64,000 nucleotides of DNA from Maylandia zebra (taxonomy: Eukaryota > Chordata > Actinopteri > Cichliformes > Cichlidae): NCBI RefSeq assembly GCF_041146795.1, contig NC_135170.1, positions 10,376,033 to 10,440,032 on the forward strand, read 5' to 3'. The position numbers and the translations under genes were made by a program. Each line of letters opens with the position of its first letter. Position 1 is the stretch's first letter. This document shows, piece by piece, positions 1 to 13,776 of the stretch. Below the pieces are notes generated by a model. The model searched no databases, had not been told where the DNA came from, and was given only the letters and a program-made list of their open reading frames with translations.

Positions 1-1313
1 AAACGCCATAGTGGGAAGACGAAATGTATTTTAAACACAAAAATCAGCACATCTGGTCTTTGGCACGATTATAAAAACTGTTGGTGTAATTAGATTGTTG
101 GGTTACAGTATCTTGTTTTTGGCGTTTTTATTATGCATAAAATCCACAACTTTGCATGATTTGCATGACTTAAGTGATTCAAGTAAAATCAGTAAATGCG
201 ACTGGAAAGGATGTGTGCTAGCTCCATGTAGATGAAATTACATTATTATCTTCAGACCTTAGATTTTAGTCTGAAAGCCCAGTAGTACAGATGTTCCACA
301 AGGATCCCTCCTCGGTCTTCTTTACTTCTTTTTTTTATTTTTAATGTTATTTAGCATATCAAACAGTGTTATATCTCTGTCTTTATAACTTGTTTTATAT
401 GTCTCTGGCTCTTGACTTAATTTGGACATTGCACATTTGGAGCCTGCTTTCGATGTATTTTAATTTTCTTTCATCTTAAATAAGTGCTTATTATTTTCTG
501 CTCATCAAAGCAGCCTGCTTGGAAGCCCTGGATAGACAGTAAATGAATCTTAACACACATGTGGAACACATAGAAATTGGAGATTTAAAGTAATTGTGTG
601 TGCTGAAATATTCCTGAGAATGAGATCACCGCACAGTCTACAGTTGTTTGTTTCCTATTAATTTTATGCATGCTTCTCCCTCCTACCTGATGGTGCTTCA
701 TTCTCTTTATCACCCTGTGCTGTATTTCATCATCTCAACATCTTATGTTGAAAAAAATGCAAACAGTGATGTAAGGGTTTTATTTCTAAGGACAGCCAGT
801 GTTTTCTTTGCTTACACTTAAGTGCAGAATGCCAGCTCACAGGGCTTTCCAGCGCTAGCTGTGTCTCTTATGTACACTGTGGAACTGTTTTTGGACACTG
901 TGCTCAAAACAAGAGCGAACAGTCTTTACTTTTGACGTACTCGCTCACGCTCTTCACAGTCTCGTGAAGGACACGCAGCAGTGTCTCATGCACCGGGTCT
1001 ATCCTAATTTGTAGCATGCTGATCTTTGGTCAGTTAATGAGTGGCCTTGTGTATCGGGTGGGGGCAAATAGGACACACGGTGTTGGTCAGGCAAGCTTTA
1101 TCTATTCTGTGTGCGCACTGTCCCCTCATTCAGACAGCAGAGCTGCGCTCCCTCACCATCTCTCCATCCCTGCTCCTGGAAGGCCAGTGTGAGTAACTCC
1201 TCTTTCTCCCTCTAATCAGAGGGAGACATTTCAGTGGACGGCAACGAGGGGAGGAAGCCAGAAGGTTTAGTGTATTGCAAAAACGTCTTGAGAAGTGACC
1301 CTCGAGAAGAAAC
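1..1313. other. Region upstream of slc25a38, no gene seen
   Basis: AT-rich DNA with no convincing exon, RNA gene or recognised repeat on either strand. The last few hundred bases before the slc25a38 start codon must hold its promoter and 5' untranslated region. I see no clear TATA box. If there is an upstream non-coding exon I could not place it. Confidence 0.4.
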
Positions 1314-3980
1314 ATGGAACTTTTAGTGGTGAGTATTAGATCTCCGTTTTGTTACATCAGAAGCTCCATCCTTATCAGTGCGTACATCCTTATTAGGTAA
1401 CTTGAGATCAGGGCGTCCTGTCTGACTGATAACTTTTGGAAATACTGATTAACTAATCCACGGTCTAAGAGTCTGACGGCGGTTAAGGTGAAGAAGAGCT
1501 GCTGAGTCATTAAGCTGAGGGAGCAAACTCTGTTGTTACATCACATGTGAATGGTACTGTGAGGCTGGGCGTTATAGGGGAAAAGACGGTTGGAATATTG
1601 AAGTGGTATTAAATTATTTATTTACAAAATATAAACATGGTTTAATAGAGTCACTGTCAGTGGCGATTACATCTAAGTAGTTTGTTGTTGTAAGTGTGCA
1701 TTAAAGAGACAGAAATATGCTCTGTAGGCATAGTCATGACAGTCAGGATTTTAACTAGAAATGCAAATGAAATTTGCCCCCCTCCCCCACAACCCTCAGG
1801 TGCACCCGGCCATCAAAGCCTTCATGTGTGGCTCCCTCAGTGGAACCTGCTCCACGCTGCTGTTCCAGCCTCTCGACCTGGTCAAGACCCGTCTGCAGAC
1901 TCTGCAGACCGGCGTGCAGCCTGGGTGAGTGTGCATGCACAGTTGTCAGTGTCGCATGCTTTCCTGTCTCATAAGATCCAAAAGCTGATTTTATTTATTT
2001 ATTGACTGGGTGAACTCAAAAAGCATGACATTGATTGACCTTTATAGGCCGCACTGTTTTTGGCTTTCGGTCATCTTATCTGATGCCTGTATTGTTTCTT
2101 CAGTTCGGGCAGAGTGGGGATGGTGTCGGTGCTCCTCAGTGTGGTGCGGACAGAGAGGCTGCTGGGACTCTGGAAAGGAGTTTCACCGGTTAGAGCTTCT
2201 GTATACTCGAGTCTACCTCGTGTACAGATTTAGTCACAAATTCCTGCTGTGTGAGCCACCATGCATCTGACAGTCTCTCTCCTCCGTCTGCTCCTTTAGT
2301 CCTTCATCCGGACCATCCCAGGAGTTGGGATCTACTTCAGCACCTACTACTCTCTGAAGCAGCACTTCTTACAGGACAGATGCCCAGGGGCCGCGGAGGC
2401 TGTGCTGCTGGGGGGCGGAGCCCGGACGGTGGCGGGGGTAGTGATGCTGCCGGTTACTGTCGTCAAGACACGTTTTGAAGTAAGCAGTGTCCAGAGAGGG
2501 GTGTACTACGAAGCGAGGTTAATTGGTTAGTGAGGTATGTCGAACTTCAAGTCGGAGATTTCAATGTCACCTGGTGGCTCTCTAGGTTGCCATGGAAACC
2601 TGGTGCTGAACACATAATCTGTCTGGAGCAGGTTATATTCAGTTTAGGTTTAAAATTGTCTCGTGGCTCTGTGTATTCGCTGATTAGTGCTGATAAGTGA
2701 TTTATGGATTTCCTGCTGAGTCAGCGCGTACTAACTATAGATACAGCAGTGTAGATTTTCTGCTGCATATTTCTCAGTTGCTTTATTCATAGCACCAGTG
2801 TTGCCTTTTTGGTGTATGTGTTTTATAGCCTGTTCTTTATAGACCTCAGTCACGTGTAACTCTGATAATGACTCTGACTGAAGTAGGCGGTGCTCAGTCG
2901 TTTCATTGTATGTGGAAGAAGGGTGAAAAAGGTGTGTCAGATACCCTCTCTTCACATGAGCTAAACCCCAGAGCTTCTGCGTCTACTTACATGAAGTAAT
3001 TCATGAATATAAGATTTTTTGAAAAGCCTAAAATAAATAGAATATGTTTCTATAATACTGTGTTAAAAAAATAGATAGAATTTGGTATAATTTCAATTGA
3101 TTATTCTTCTGAAGTGAAAGAAATTCTTTAAAACAAAAATGCATCTGTGCAGCTTGTATGTGAAGAAAACATATATGTAGACAAATGTTTACTTCATTGA
3201 TATTATTGTTTGACCTGTGCAGCGTGCTTTCACTTTAGCGTTGCGTTCATATTGTGCTGTTTTATGCATGAACTGAACCAGACGTCTTTGTGTTTCAGTG
3301 TGGCAGGTACAGTTACGGGAGTGTGATAGGGGCTCTGCGCAGCGTGTGCCAAACTGAAGGTCCCGCGGCTCTGTTCTCCGGCCTCATGGCCACTCTCCTC
3401 AGAGACGTTCCTTTCTCCGGCATCTACGTCATGTTCTACAGCCAGACCAAAGCCTCACTCCCCAAAGGTAAGTATGGACTCAGAGAGACATTTAGTAGCT
3501 TAAGAACGAGAAATATTCGCATTTGGAGTTCTTCTTGGTGTTCATTTAAATACACATGCTGGCCTATCTTCCTTTTAGAGATCAGCACGTCTCCTGCGGC
3601 TCCTGTGGCTAACTTCAGCTGCGGGGTTCTGGCTGGCGTGTTGGCCTCCCTCATCACTCAGCCTGCTGATGTGGTCAAAACACATGTCCAAGTGAATCCG
3701 CAACTCAAGACAGCAGAGGCCATCAGATACATCTATATGGTAGCTGTCTCAATCTTCCTTCTTGCTCTGCTGTGGTTTTAAAATTGCGTTCCATGTATCG
3801 TGTTGAATAAGCTGGTTTTAATCAGCTGCATGCCTCACTTTGCTCTCACTCTCTAAGGAATATGGACTCCAGGGCTTCTTCAGAGGGGCCGTTCCTCGGT
3901 CTCTGAGGAGGACCATGATGGCGGCCATGGCGTGGACCATTTATGAACAAATGATGGCGCACATTGGGCTGAAGTCCTGA
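1314..3980 (+). CDS. slc25a38: Mitochondrial glycine carrier SLC25A38 (appoptosin)
   Basis: Inner-membrane carrier that imports glycine into mitochondria for the first step of haem synthesis (family knowledge). Coding exons: 1314-1328, 1800-1924, 2104-2188, 2300-2479, 3299-3467, 3579-3739, 3858-3980. All junctions are GT-AG and the joined length is 858 nt, giving 285 aa. The three mitochondrial-carrier repeats are visible through the PxDxxK-type motifs PLDLVK (about residue 29), PVTVVK (about 126, position 3 diverged as is usual in this member) and PADVVK (about 220). The C-terminus ends [20 protein letters not shown], as in SLC25A38. Exon 1 encodes only MELLV; this short start matches the fish form rather than the longer human N-terminus. 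Fish have two paralogues (a and b) and I cannot say which this is. rpsa follows on the same strand, as in human 3p22. Confidence 0.95.
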
Positions 3981-4924
3981 AAGTGATCAATGTTGAAAAT
4001 GTTGTAAAAGGAAGAAGAGATATAGATGGAGTTGCAGTGAATGAGCGCACAGGAAGGAACTGGAACTACTGCAGTGCTCGTTAGCGTGTCAGAAGCTTTC
4101 AGTGACCGATTTCACTCAGAGTCTAAGAGACATGTGGGAGGTCTCCTGTACATTTAGTGTCTTACTGGGTGTGTCTGAAGGTCAGAATGTGCAATATAAC
4201 TTTAAAAAGACTTTCAAGATGATACAAAAATGCTCTGATATTTTTCTACTGCACTACTAATTACACAAACTTTGGTGATTTTGCTCCAACTATTTGGACC
4301 ATGTTTGAGAAATCCCTTCAGAGTTTTGCGTGTGCTCCTGGGGGGCTTTTTGTGACAAATGGTTTCTTCCTTCTTGTTGTAAATTCACTTCCACATATTT
4401 AGGAGTCTTCGCAATCTGCAGGTTAAACTTGGCAGATCAAATGCTTTTGAGTGCAGATTAACTGGGAAATGTTCACTACACACTAGCCTGGCTGTTGTAG
4501 GGCTACAAATAAGATTTGGACTGTATGCAGAAACAATGTCTGTGTCTCTCCACAGTGTTCTAAAACTCTTTGAATGGCAGGGAAACCCTGGTCTGAGTGG
4601 GATTTCCAAAGCCTCAGATGTTTGCATGCTGTGTGCAATGACTCAGCCCATGACTACTACAGGCAGTGAGCCAGATTAAGCCCAGACTTATGCACTTTAA
4701 CCTCAGCATATGTTCAAAATCTAGAGAGCTTCTTAAAGACAAGATTGTGAGTCTCCATGTGTAACAGTGTTATTTATATTCTGATACTTTATTTAAGTGT
4801 GTGCTCACTTGACACGTGCATTTGCCAAAAATTCATCTGCCTTAAAATGTCTTTGGAGTTTTTTGATATTTGTTAAAAGTGGTTTTTCATGCAGACGTTT
4901 TCACTTTTTAAACATGTCAAACAA

Positions 4925-4930
4925 AATAAA
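4925..4930 (+). terminator. Poly(A) signal of slc25a38
   Basis: AATAAA about 945 bases after the stop codon. It is the last canonical signal before the SINE inserted from about 4978 onward, so it probably ends the 3' untranslated region. Confidence 0.55.
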
Positions 4931-4989
4931 GTTATTGGAAAATTTCATCTCTGTGTTAATTTTATTAGGAGAAAATGACCAAAAGTCAT

Positions 4990-5603
4990 TTTGGTCATTT
5001 TCAGGGGTTCGCCTTGTAATCGGAAGGTTGCCGGTTCGAGCCCCGGCTTGGATAGTCTCGGTCGTTGTGTCCTTGGGCAAGACACTTCACCCGTTGCCTA
5101 CTGGTGGTGGTCAGAGGGCCCGGTGGCGCCAGTGTCCGGCAGCCTCGCCTCTGTCAGTGCGCCCCAGGGTGGCTGTGGCTACAATGTAGCTTGCCATCAC
5201 CAGTGTGTGAATGTGTGTGTGAATGGGTGAAGGGGTGGCACGGTGGTTAGCACTGTTGCCGCACAGCAAGAAGGTCCTGAGTTCAATTCCACCATCAGGC
5301 CGGGGTCTTTCTGTGTGGAGTTTGCATGTTCTCCCCGTGTTTGCGTGGGTTCTCTCTGGGTACTCCGGCTTCCTCCCACCGTCCAAAGACATGCAGCTTG
5401 TGGGGATAGGTTAATTGGATAATCCAAATTGCCACTAGGTGTGAATGTGCGTGTGAATGGTTGTCTGTCCCTATGTGTTAGCCCTGCGACAGACTGGCGA
5501 CCTGTCCAGGGTGTACCCTGCCTCTCGCCCAATGACAGCTGGGATAGGCTCCAGCGCCCCCTGCGACCCTGAAAAGGACAAGCGGAAGCGAATGGATGGA
5601 TGG
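4990..5603 (+). repeat. Composite tRNA-derived SINE with 12-bp target-site duplication
   Basis: The sequence ACCAAAAGTCAT occurs at 4978-4989 and again at 5604-5615, flanking the element as a target-site duplication. Two tRNA-like heads follow one another. The first, near 5007-5055, has a good B box (GGTTCGAGCC). The second, near 5233-5290, has an A-box-like GTGGTTAGCAC and a B-box-like GAGTTCAATTCC. A conserved fish SINE/LINE 3' tail (about 5500-5603) ends GGATGGATGG. The layout suggests a dimeric or nested SINE mobilised as one unit by a LINE. Any open frames inside it are not genes. Confidence 0.8.
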
Positions 5604-5659
5604 ACCAAAAGTCATGCCTGAATTTTAAGCTCGAGTTCAGTACTGATTACTCTGTTATG

Positions 5660-6095
5660 TGCACCTAAGCTAGTACCAGGCTGGACCCTTTTGCCTTCAT
5701 AACGGCATTAATTCTGCAACAGGTTGCAGAAAACCTCCCTCAGAGATGTTGCTCCATAATGAGGTGACTGGAAGCCATTTGAGTGCAGTGAACTTGCTGT
5801 CATGTTCATGAAAAGTTGAAATGTGTGGCATGGTGTGTGTTATCCCTTTGGGAAGCAGCTATCAGAAGACTGGTACACTGTGGTTATAAAGGGATAGACA
5901 TGGTTAGTAACAACAGGCTGTGGCATTAAAATGATGCACAGTTGGTACTAAGGGGCCATGAAAATAGCCTTCATATCACAAGACAGAATGGATCCATGCT
6001 TTCATGCTTTTCATACCAAATTCTGACCCTACCATCAGACTGCGCAGAAGAAACAGACAAATCAGACTCTTCTATTGCTCATTTTGGTGAGCCCA
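5660..6095 (-). mobile_element. Decayed Tc1-like transposon fragment
   Basis: Reverse-strand remnant of a fish Tc1-like family. Recognisable blocks are GTTGGTACTAAGGGGCC near 5942, the GGATCCATGCTTTCATG block near 5990 and the run CAAATTCTGACCCTACCATC near 6018. No transposase frame survives and no terminal inverted repeat is intact. Confidence 0.6.
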
Positions 6096-7560
6096 GACAA
6101 ATTGTACCCTGTTGCTGCCATTTGATTGGCTGATTAGATATTTTTGTGTTAACAAGCAGTGTCTGATAAAAGGACTGGTGAGTGTACATATTTTTCTTAA
6201 TTTAGTGCTCAGATCAGCTTGCCAAAAATAAGAGTACTATTAACACAAGAACACGCCCCTGACATGCATGACTGTGTACTCTTTCCTTTCATTAACTGAG
6301 GTGTATAAAAGAATAATCAGCTGTGAGAGTTCAGGTGTAAAACTATAAAAAAAAAATAGGAGTGTTTTTAAATGATTACAAAGCTGTTGCTCAGAATATT
6401 GTCACGCACTGCAAGAACATGAGGGCTGTTAGAGATAAGCGCTGTACCAGTGCACAGGGAGGGGTGCCACGACATGAAATAGGACGGTACAAAGAGTGTA
6501 GCACTGTCAGTCTAAAGTAAGAAGGCTATTTAGGCTGAAATAAACAACTGAATTAATGAATTTAGAAAACTGTTGGCTTTGTAGATCAGCATCTATAAAT
6601 GATATACAGAATACACTTAACAGACCTGATTTATGACTTTTCCACTCATATTTAGGGGTGATCGATCATGTTTGAAATACTTCATCATATTAAAAATCAT
6701 TTTAACAAGTTGCATACTTCAGTCATGTACAAGCTGAGAGTCAGCGACTTATAGTGTTTGACTTTATGTCAGAATTATGTCCAATTATGCTGTTTGTTAA
6801 AGTTATGTATTATTTGGTGCTCTCAAGTTACACGGCACTGTTTTCAGAGTCTGTTTTTGTTTTGTGCCTTTTTTCTACAGCCATGAGAATTGGCTTTTGT
6901 TTTGGTAGGGGGTTGTGAAAATATTTTATTGCATGTGTGTTGGACTGCTTTGGTTATGAAGTTATTTAAAAAAGGAAATCCAATGATTGTGAGGGGTGTT
7001 GACATCCCACCTTTTTTACCCAGTCATTTAGGTCACATTCCCAGAAAACAGCTCCAAAACATCTCAGGCATCTGGCCCATGTCCATCACCTCTAATGCCC
7101 TTGAAATGTACCCAAACCCCATTTTTCGGTGAGCCCATTAGTCCCACAGAAAACTAATCAGCTGTCTGTTCTGTCTGTGTATTGCCTCGGTAATCTATTG
7201 TAATTTAATTTCAAATATAGGACCATTTCAAAGAGGGAACAACAGCAGAGCTCTCTACACACAAGATACGTTTCACTAAAACAATTTCACAATCGTGTAC
7301 ATATTATGATCCCTTTGCCTGGAACACTTTATCTCTGGCAAATATGTTAGGAACACAGGTCAGTCTTTCACCGAGAAGTCAGCGTCTCAGCATTGTCTTA
7401 ATATGGTCTTTCCATCTCCATTGTCTTAATATGGGATACCCATCCGACCCGTGAGCCCACCTCTGGTTACCTCTGCTCCTACCATTGAAGCACGTGGAAT
7501 TAAAACTCCACCTAGTGGCGAAAATGCGGATGTTTCTCATTTTTTACCTCCTCCCCGCCT
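6096..7560. other. Intergenic stretch slc25a38-rpsa, nothing recognised
   Basis: AT-rich sequence between the Tc1 fragment and the rpsa promoter. Open frames here are short and have no family resemblance that I can see. Confidence 0.4.
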
Positions 7561-7571
7561 TCGGTTTAACC

Positions 7572-7637
7572 AGCCAATCACACGCTTGGAAATTTGGTAT
7601 AAAAATAACGTCATTTCCTTCAAGCGCCCTCTTTTTC
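7572..7637 (+). promoter_or_regulatory. rpsa core promoter: CCAAT, TATA and TOP start
   Basis: A CCAAT box (GCCAATCA) lies near 7573, TATAAAA at 7598-7604, and a pyrimidine-rich start CCTCTTTTTC about 30 bases beyond the TATA box at 7628-7637. The pyrimidine tract is what a 5'-terminal oligopyrimidine (TOP) ribosomal-protein mRNA would begin with. The non-coding first exon would then run from about 7628 to the donor at 7675 (GTGAGT). The exact start base is inferred. Confidence 0.6.
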
Positions 7638-8327
7638 ACCGTGTGGTCAGATTTCCATACGGCGTTGTTTCGTGGTGAGTTTAAACCGGCCTATTTAGTC
7701 ATTTTAAATCGAAAGAAATAGTCAAAATTCGTAAAGTTATGACCGAGGACAAAGAACATATACCGTGGGTAGACAGGCGCAGACTACCGTGCCCTAATTT
7801 TCTTAATTTTCAACGCATTCATGATGCTAACATTTGTAGCTAACATGCTAGCTGCTGACACGCGCTCTTCCTCTGTTTCTCGTGCGCCTCGCCTCCATCC
7901 AATGAACAGCGGCAGTGACGAGATTTCATATGATTGTAATTGATATCTGAAGACGATGGCAACCATACACATGAGTTATCATGACTTTTTACGCTCCAAG
8001 TGGCCTTTCGCATCCAAGATACCTCAACTTAATCCCCGCGTTGCTGCTTAGCTTCCTTTAAGTAAGATACGAGCTTCTGCGCCTTCACCCCTCGTAGTTA
8101 TGTTTTTCCCGACCTTCCTAACGAGATCTGCATATCGTTTGCGCTCCCTAAATGGCTGATGATTTAATCCGGAGGCTAAATTGACTTGACACATGCGCGT
8201 TTGTGGGGTGAACATGTCTCCGTTGTGGCCTGCTGCAAGAGCACACACTAAGGGAGCATCTTCACTTTGCTAAGAGCTACTGTTCTTGTGCTCAGCAATG
8301 GGTTTTTGCTGTTTTGTGTCTGATTAG

Positions 8328-10325
<1,998 letters not shown>

Positions 10326-10344
10326 AATTGATGCTCATGTCAAC

Positions 10345-10350
10345 AATAAA
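10345..10350 (+). terminator. Poly(A) signal of rpsa
   Basis: AATAAA 20 bases after the stop codon, followed by a T-rich stretch. This fits the very short 3' untranslated regions of ribosomal-protein mRNAs. Confidence 0.8.
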
Positions 10351-10370
10351 GTGTTTTTTACACTTTGACT

Positions 10371-11164
10371 TTGATTTGCTGTTTCATCTGATATTTACAA
10401 TTAAAAGTAACGAAAAATGCACTAAATAACCAATTAAGAAGACTCTAATGTCAGTGTTTTGATGGGTTTTCCACAAAATGAATACAGCTGTGGGAAATAA
10501 GACTTCATTGAATCATAACATCGCAATACAGGTAGACTGGAAATTATTTGGCTTCTTTGTCTAACTGCACCTCACTGCTTTTTATATTGGCTGTGATTTA
10601 AAGATCCAGTGGACTAGGCTTAATTAAAAAAATGGCTAATCAGATTATGCATTGGCATTAATCATACCAAATCTATTGCATGTTAAAAACTTAGTGGTTT
10701 GCGAATGTGGAATGGGTTGTACCAATTGTAGCACCTTCATGTGTGAAGTAAACATTTCCTGTTTGAGACTACACCCCGGTTTTCTGCAGCTCCACCTGCA
10801 GTGGGTCATATTCCTTCACTAGCCAGTTGGAACCTAACCTTAAGTAAAAGGGCCCCTGCAGTTATTTTTCCCTGACTAGGTTGGAGTAGGATGAAATGCA
10901 TTGGATTATATACCCAGAAAAATAATAAGGGGAATCTGTGGCATCATTAAAAGTTGCACCACTTATTTCTTTATATTTGGCTGGGGAAATGGGAACGGCA
11001 GTTTGCTGACGTGTCCAACCATACGTGGAAATGTTAGTTTTCCCAAAGATGCTTTCAGTTATTATCACACTGATTTGTGTTTAAGGGGTCTACTTTCTCA
11101 TAAGTTTAATTTTGATTAAAAAGAACTTGATACTGTTCAGTGGGTATTATGTTACGTGTTCTAT
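10371..11164. other. Intergenic, nothing recognised
   Basis: About 800 bases downstream of rpsa with no exon, RNA gene or repeat family that I recognise. Confidence 0.4.
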
Positions 11165-11172
11165 AGTTCAGG

Positions 11173-11787
11173 CCAGTGGCGGGGGGGTGGCGGCTTACTG
11201 GGCTTAAGCCCAGGTTGTTTTTTCAGAAGCCCGGGGTCTTTTGGAGTGTAATTTTTTCATAGTTAGATGCCTGGCTGACAACTGTATAAAACAAAAACTA
11301 CACACAATATTCGAATCACACGAGGGGGCGGGGGGAGCTGCTGCCTGCGAGTGCGCTGCTAGAGAAACGCAGCCAGGCAGACGGAGGAGAACTGAAGTTC
11401 GACCAGGTACCAAAGCAAATCATTCGTATTGTACAAATAATGTAAATATGACGGTGTATCGCGAAAGATTGATATCAAACTGATCACTTGACTCATATTA
11501 CCTTACTTGTTCTTCAAGTAAATCAACAAATGGTGAAATGAAAAGCCGAATGCTGTTTCTTTAGAGAGTCTTAGCTTACATGTGTGTTTATTTCATATTT
11601 TCAGTTGTTACCCTCCACGGCTAAATAAATCAGTTTCAGTAATGCACCGATATACAAGAATGGACATAAGGAGCTTCTTTCAAAGAAAAAACTCTGTTAG
11701 ATGTTATTTTATATATTATGCTTTGTATGTTGTTCAGTATATTTCTATGCAAAACAAGAGGAACTTCAATACACAGCAGGATATTCA
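11173..11787 (+). mobile_element. hAT-family element, left part (sister of 57545-58058)
   Basis: Begins with CAGTGGCGG, a hAT-like terminal sequence. From about 11200 to 11570 it is the reverse-complement relative of the complete element at 57545-58058. Shared blocks include TTTTGGAGTGTAATTTTTTC, the GTTCGACCAGGTACCAAAGC block and CAACAAATGGTGAAATGAAA. After about 11575 it continues into sequence absent from the 57.5-kb copy. That extra part includes a short frame (about 11641-11700) with MDIRSFFQRKN, which resembles transposase N-termini of hAT/ZMYM type (inference). It therefore seems to derive from a longer, perhaps autonomous member. I found no right terminus; a Tc1-like element is inserted at 11788. 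Confidence 0.6.
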
Positions 11788-12369
11788 CAGTTGAAACCAG
11801 ATATTTACAGACACTTTATGGAAAACACAAGAACATTTTTTACTGTACAACATCAATTTAGAGTAAACTTGTTTTGTTTTGGATAAATAAATATTGAAAT
11901 ATCTTTTGAATTAGTTAAATGTCAGAATAAAGAGAGACAGATCTGTCTATTTTTATCACTTTCATCAAATTTAGGAGTACATGTACACTAAGTTGTTAAT
12001 TAATAAGAAAACTCCAGATGATTCCATTCTGAGCTGAAGAAGCTTCTGATAGGTTAGTAGAGTCCATGTGAGTAAATTTGTGGCACACCTGCAGATGCAT
12101 ATAAGGCAAAACACAGAGCCTGTTTCTTTGAAATGGGAAAATCAAGAGATGTCAACCAAAACACCAGAAAAAGAACTGTGGAGCTCCATAAGTGTGGCTT
12201 AATTTTGAATACAATTTGGTGCCATTTACAATTAAGAAATACAGATAGTTTCTCTCTTTACTCTTTATATTTATCAACCTAAAAAAATAAACATTTAGTC
12301 TGATTTGATGTTACAATTAAAAAGTATCTGTTTTTATCTGGAGAGTATGTAAATATCTGGTTTCAACTG
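11788..12369. mobile_element. Internally deleted Tc1-like element
   Basis: Ends are inverted copies: CAGTTGAAACCAGATATTTACA at the left and its complement at the right, finishing GGTTTCAACTG with TA directly after it (12370-12371). The left flank reads CA rather than TA. Interior blocks (near 12012 ACTCCAGATGATTCC, near 12132 GGGAAAATCAAGAGA) are the non-coding ends of a Tc1-like family. The transposase gene is gone. Confidence 0.7.
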
Positions 12370-12407
12370 TATATTTGATGATGTTGGTGTTTGGCTTGAT
12401 TGTCAGC

Positions 12408-12515
12408 ACAAAGAGGGAGAGAGAGGAACAGAGAGGGAGAGAGAGGAACAGAGAGAGAGAGAGGGGAACAGAGAGGGGGAGAGAGGAACAGAGAGGGAGA
12501 TGGAGAATGAGGACA
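12408..12515. repeat. Purine-rich (GAGAGGGA)n simple repeat
   Basis: Imperfect array of GAGAGAGGAACA-like units. It produces spurious Leu/Ser-rich and Arg/Glu-rich open frames on both strands; none is a gene. Confidence 0.85.
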
Positions 12516-12588
12516 GAACAGAGATGGAACAAGAGCAGATTTCTGACTTTTCTGTGTAAATTTAAGCATGTAACACACTTTTGATTAT

Positions 12589-13774
12589 CGACTGCTAAAA
12601 AAAACAGAAAACTGGAAAACGTAAAGACACAATGTAACTCCAAGTCAATCACACTTGTGTGAAATCAAGCTACAGGAGGCCATAGGAGAGCAACAACCCA
12701 GCAGCAGGACTGATACCTCCTGCTGCAAGGAAGAACAGGAGGAGCACTGCCAGAGCTCTGCAAAATGACCTCCAGCCGGCCACAAATGTGCATGTGTCTG
12801 CTCAAACGGTCAGAAACAGACTCCATGAGGGTGGGATGAAGGCCTGATGTCCACAGGTGGGGATTGTACTTACAGCCCAACACCGTGCAGGACGTTTGGC
12901 ATTTGCCAGAGAACACCAAGATTGGGAACTTTGCCACTGGTGCCCTGTGCTCTTCACAGATGAATGCAGGTTCACATTGAGCACATTATGACAGACGTGA
13001 CAGAGTCTGGAGACATGATGGAGAACATTCTGCTGCCTGCAACATCCTCCAGCATGACCGATTTGGCAGTGGGTCAGTAACGGTTTGGGGTGGCATTTCT
13101 TTGTGGGGCTGAACAGCCCTCCATGTGCTCGCCAGAGGTAGCCTGACTGCCATTAGGTACCGAGATGAGATCCTCAGACCCCTTGTGAGTCCATATGCTG
13201 GTGTTGTTGGGCCTGGGTTCCTCCTAATGCAAGACAATGCTAGACTTCATGTGGCTGGAGTGTGTCAGCAGTTCCTGCAAGACAAAGGCATTAATGCTAT
13301 GGACTGGCCTACCCGTTCCCCAGACCTATATCCAGTCGAGCACATCTGGGACATCACGTCTCGCTCTATCCACCAAAGCCACGGTGCACCACATACTGTC
13401 CAGGAGCTGGCGGATGCTTTAGTCCATGTCTGGGAAGAGATCCCTCAGGACACCATCCGCCACCTCATCAGGAGCATGCCCAGGCGCTGCAGGGAGATCA
13501 TAGAGCCACACACACTACTGAGCTTTATTTGACTTTAAAAAAAAAAAGACATTACATGAAAGTTGGATCAGCCTGTAATGTGTTTTTCCACTTTAATTTT
13601 GAGTGGGGCTCCAAATCCATGGGTTGTTAAATTTGATTTCCATTGATGATTTTGATGTGATTTTGTTGTCAGCACATTCAACTATGCAAAGAACAAAGTA
13701 TTTAATAAGAATATTTCATTCATTCAGATCTGGGATGTCTTATTTTTGTATTCCCTTTATTTTTTTGAGCAGTG
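12589..13774 (+). pseudogene. Tc1-like transposon with broken transposase
   Basis: The right end finishes TTTTTTTGAGCAGTG followed by TA (13775-13776), with the usual Tc1-like subterminal sequence before it. The left end near 12591 (ACTGCTAAAAAA) is degraded. From about 12668 to 13531 the sequence encodes much of a Tc1-like transposase, split by stops and frame changes. The longest surviving frame (13125-13532) shows the DDE-domain landmarks LLMQDNARLH and DWPTRSPDLYPVEHIWD. The N-terminal DNA-binding part is missing, with an internal deletion at about 12667. Inactive. Confidence 0.85.
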
Positions 13775-13776
13775 TA

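Noticed and set aside
5007-5060. Possible tRNA gene (good B box)
   Set aside because: The A box and acceptor stem are missing and the sequence continues into a SINE body with a target duplication; it is a SINE head.
12317-12652. Leu/Ser-rich open frames on the - strand
   Set aside because: They are produced by the GAGA-rich simple repeat at 12408-12515; no domain or conservation is visible.
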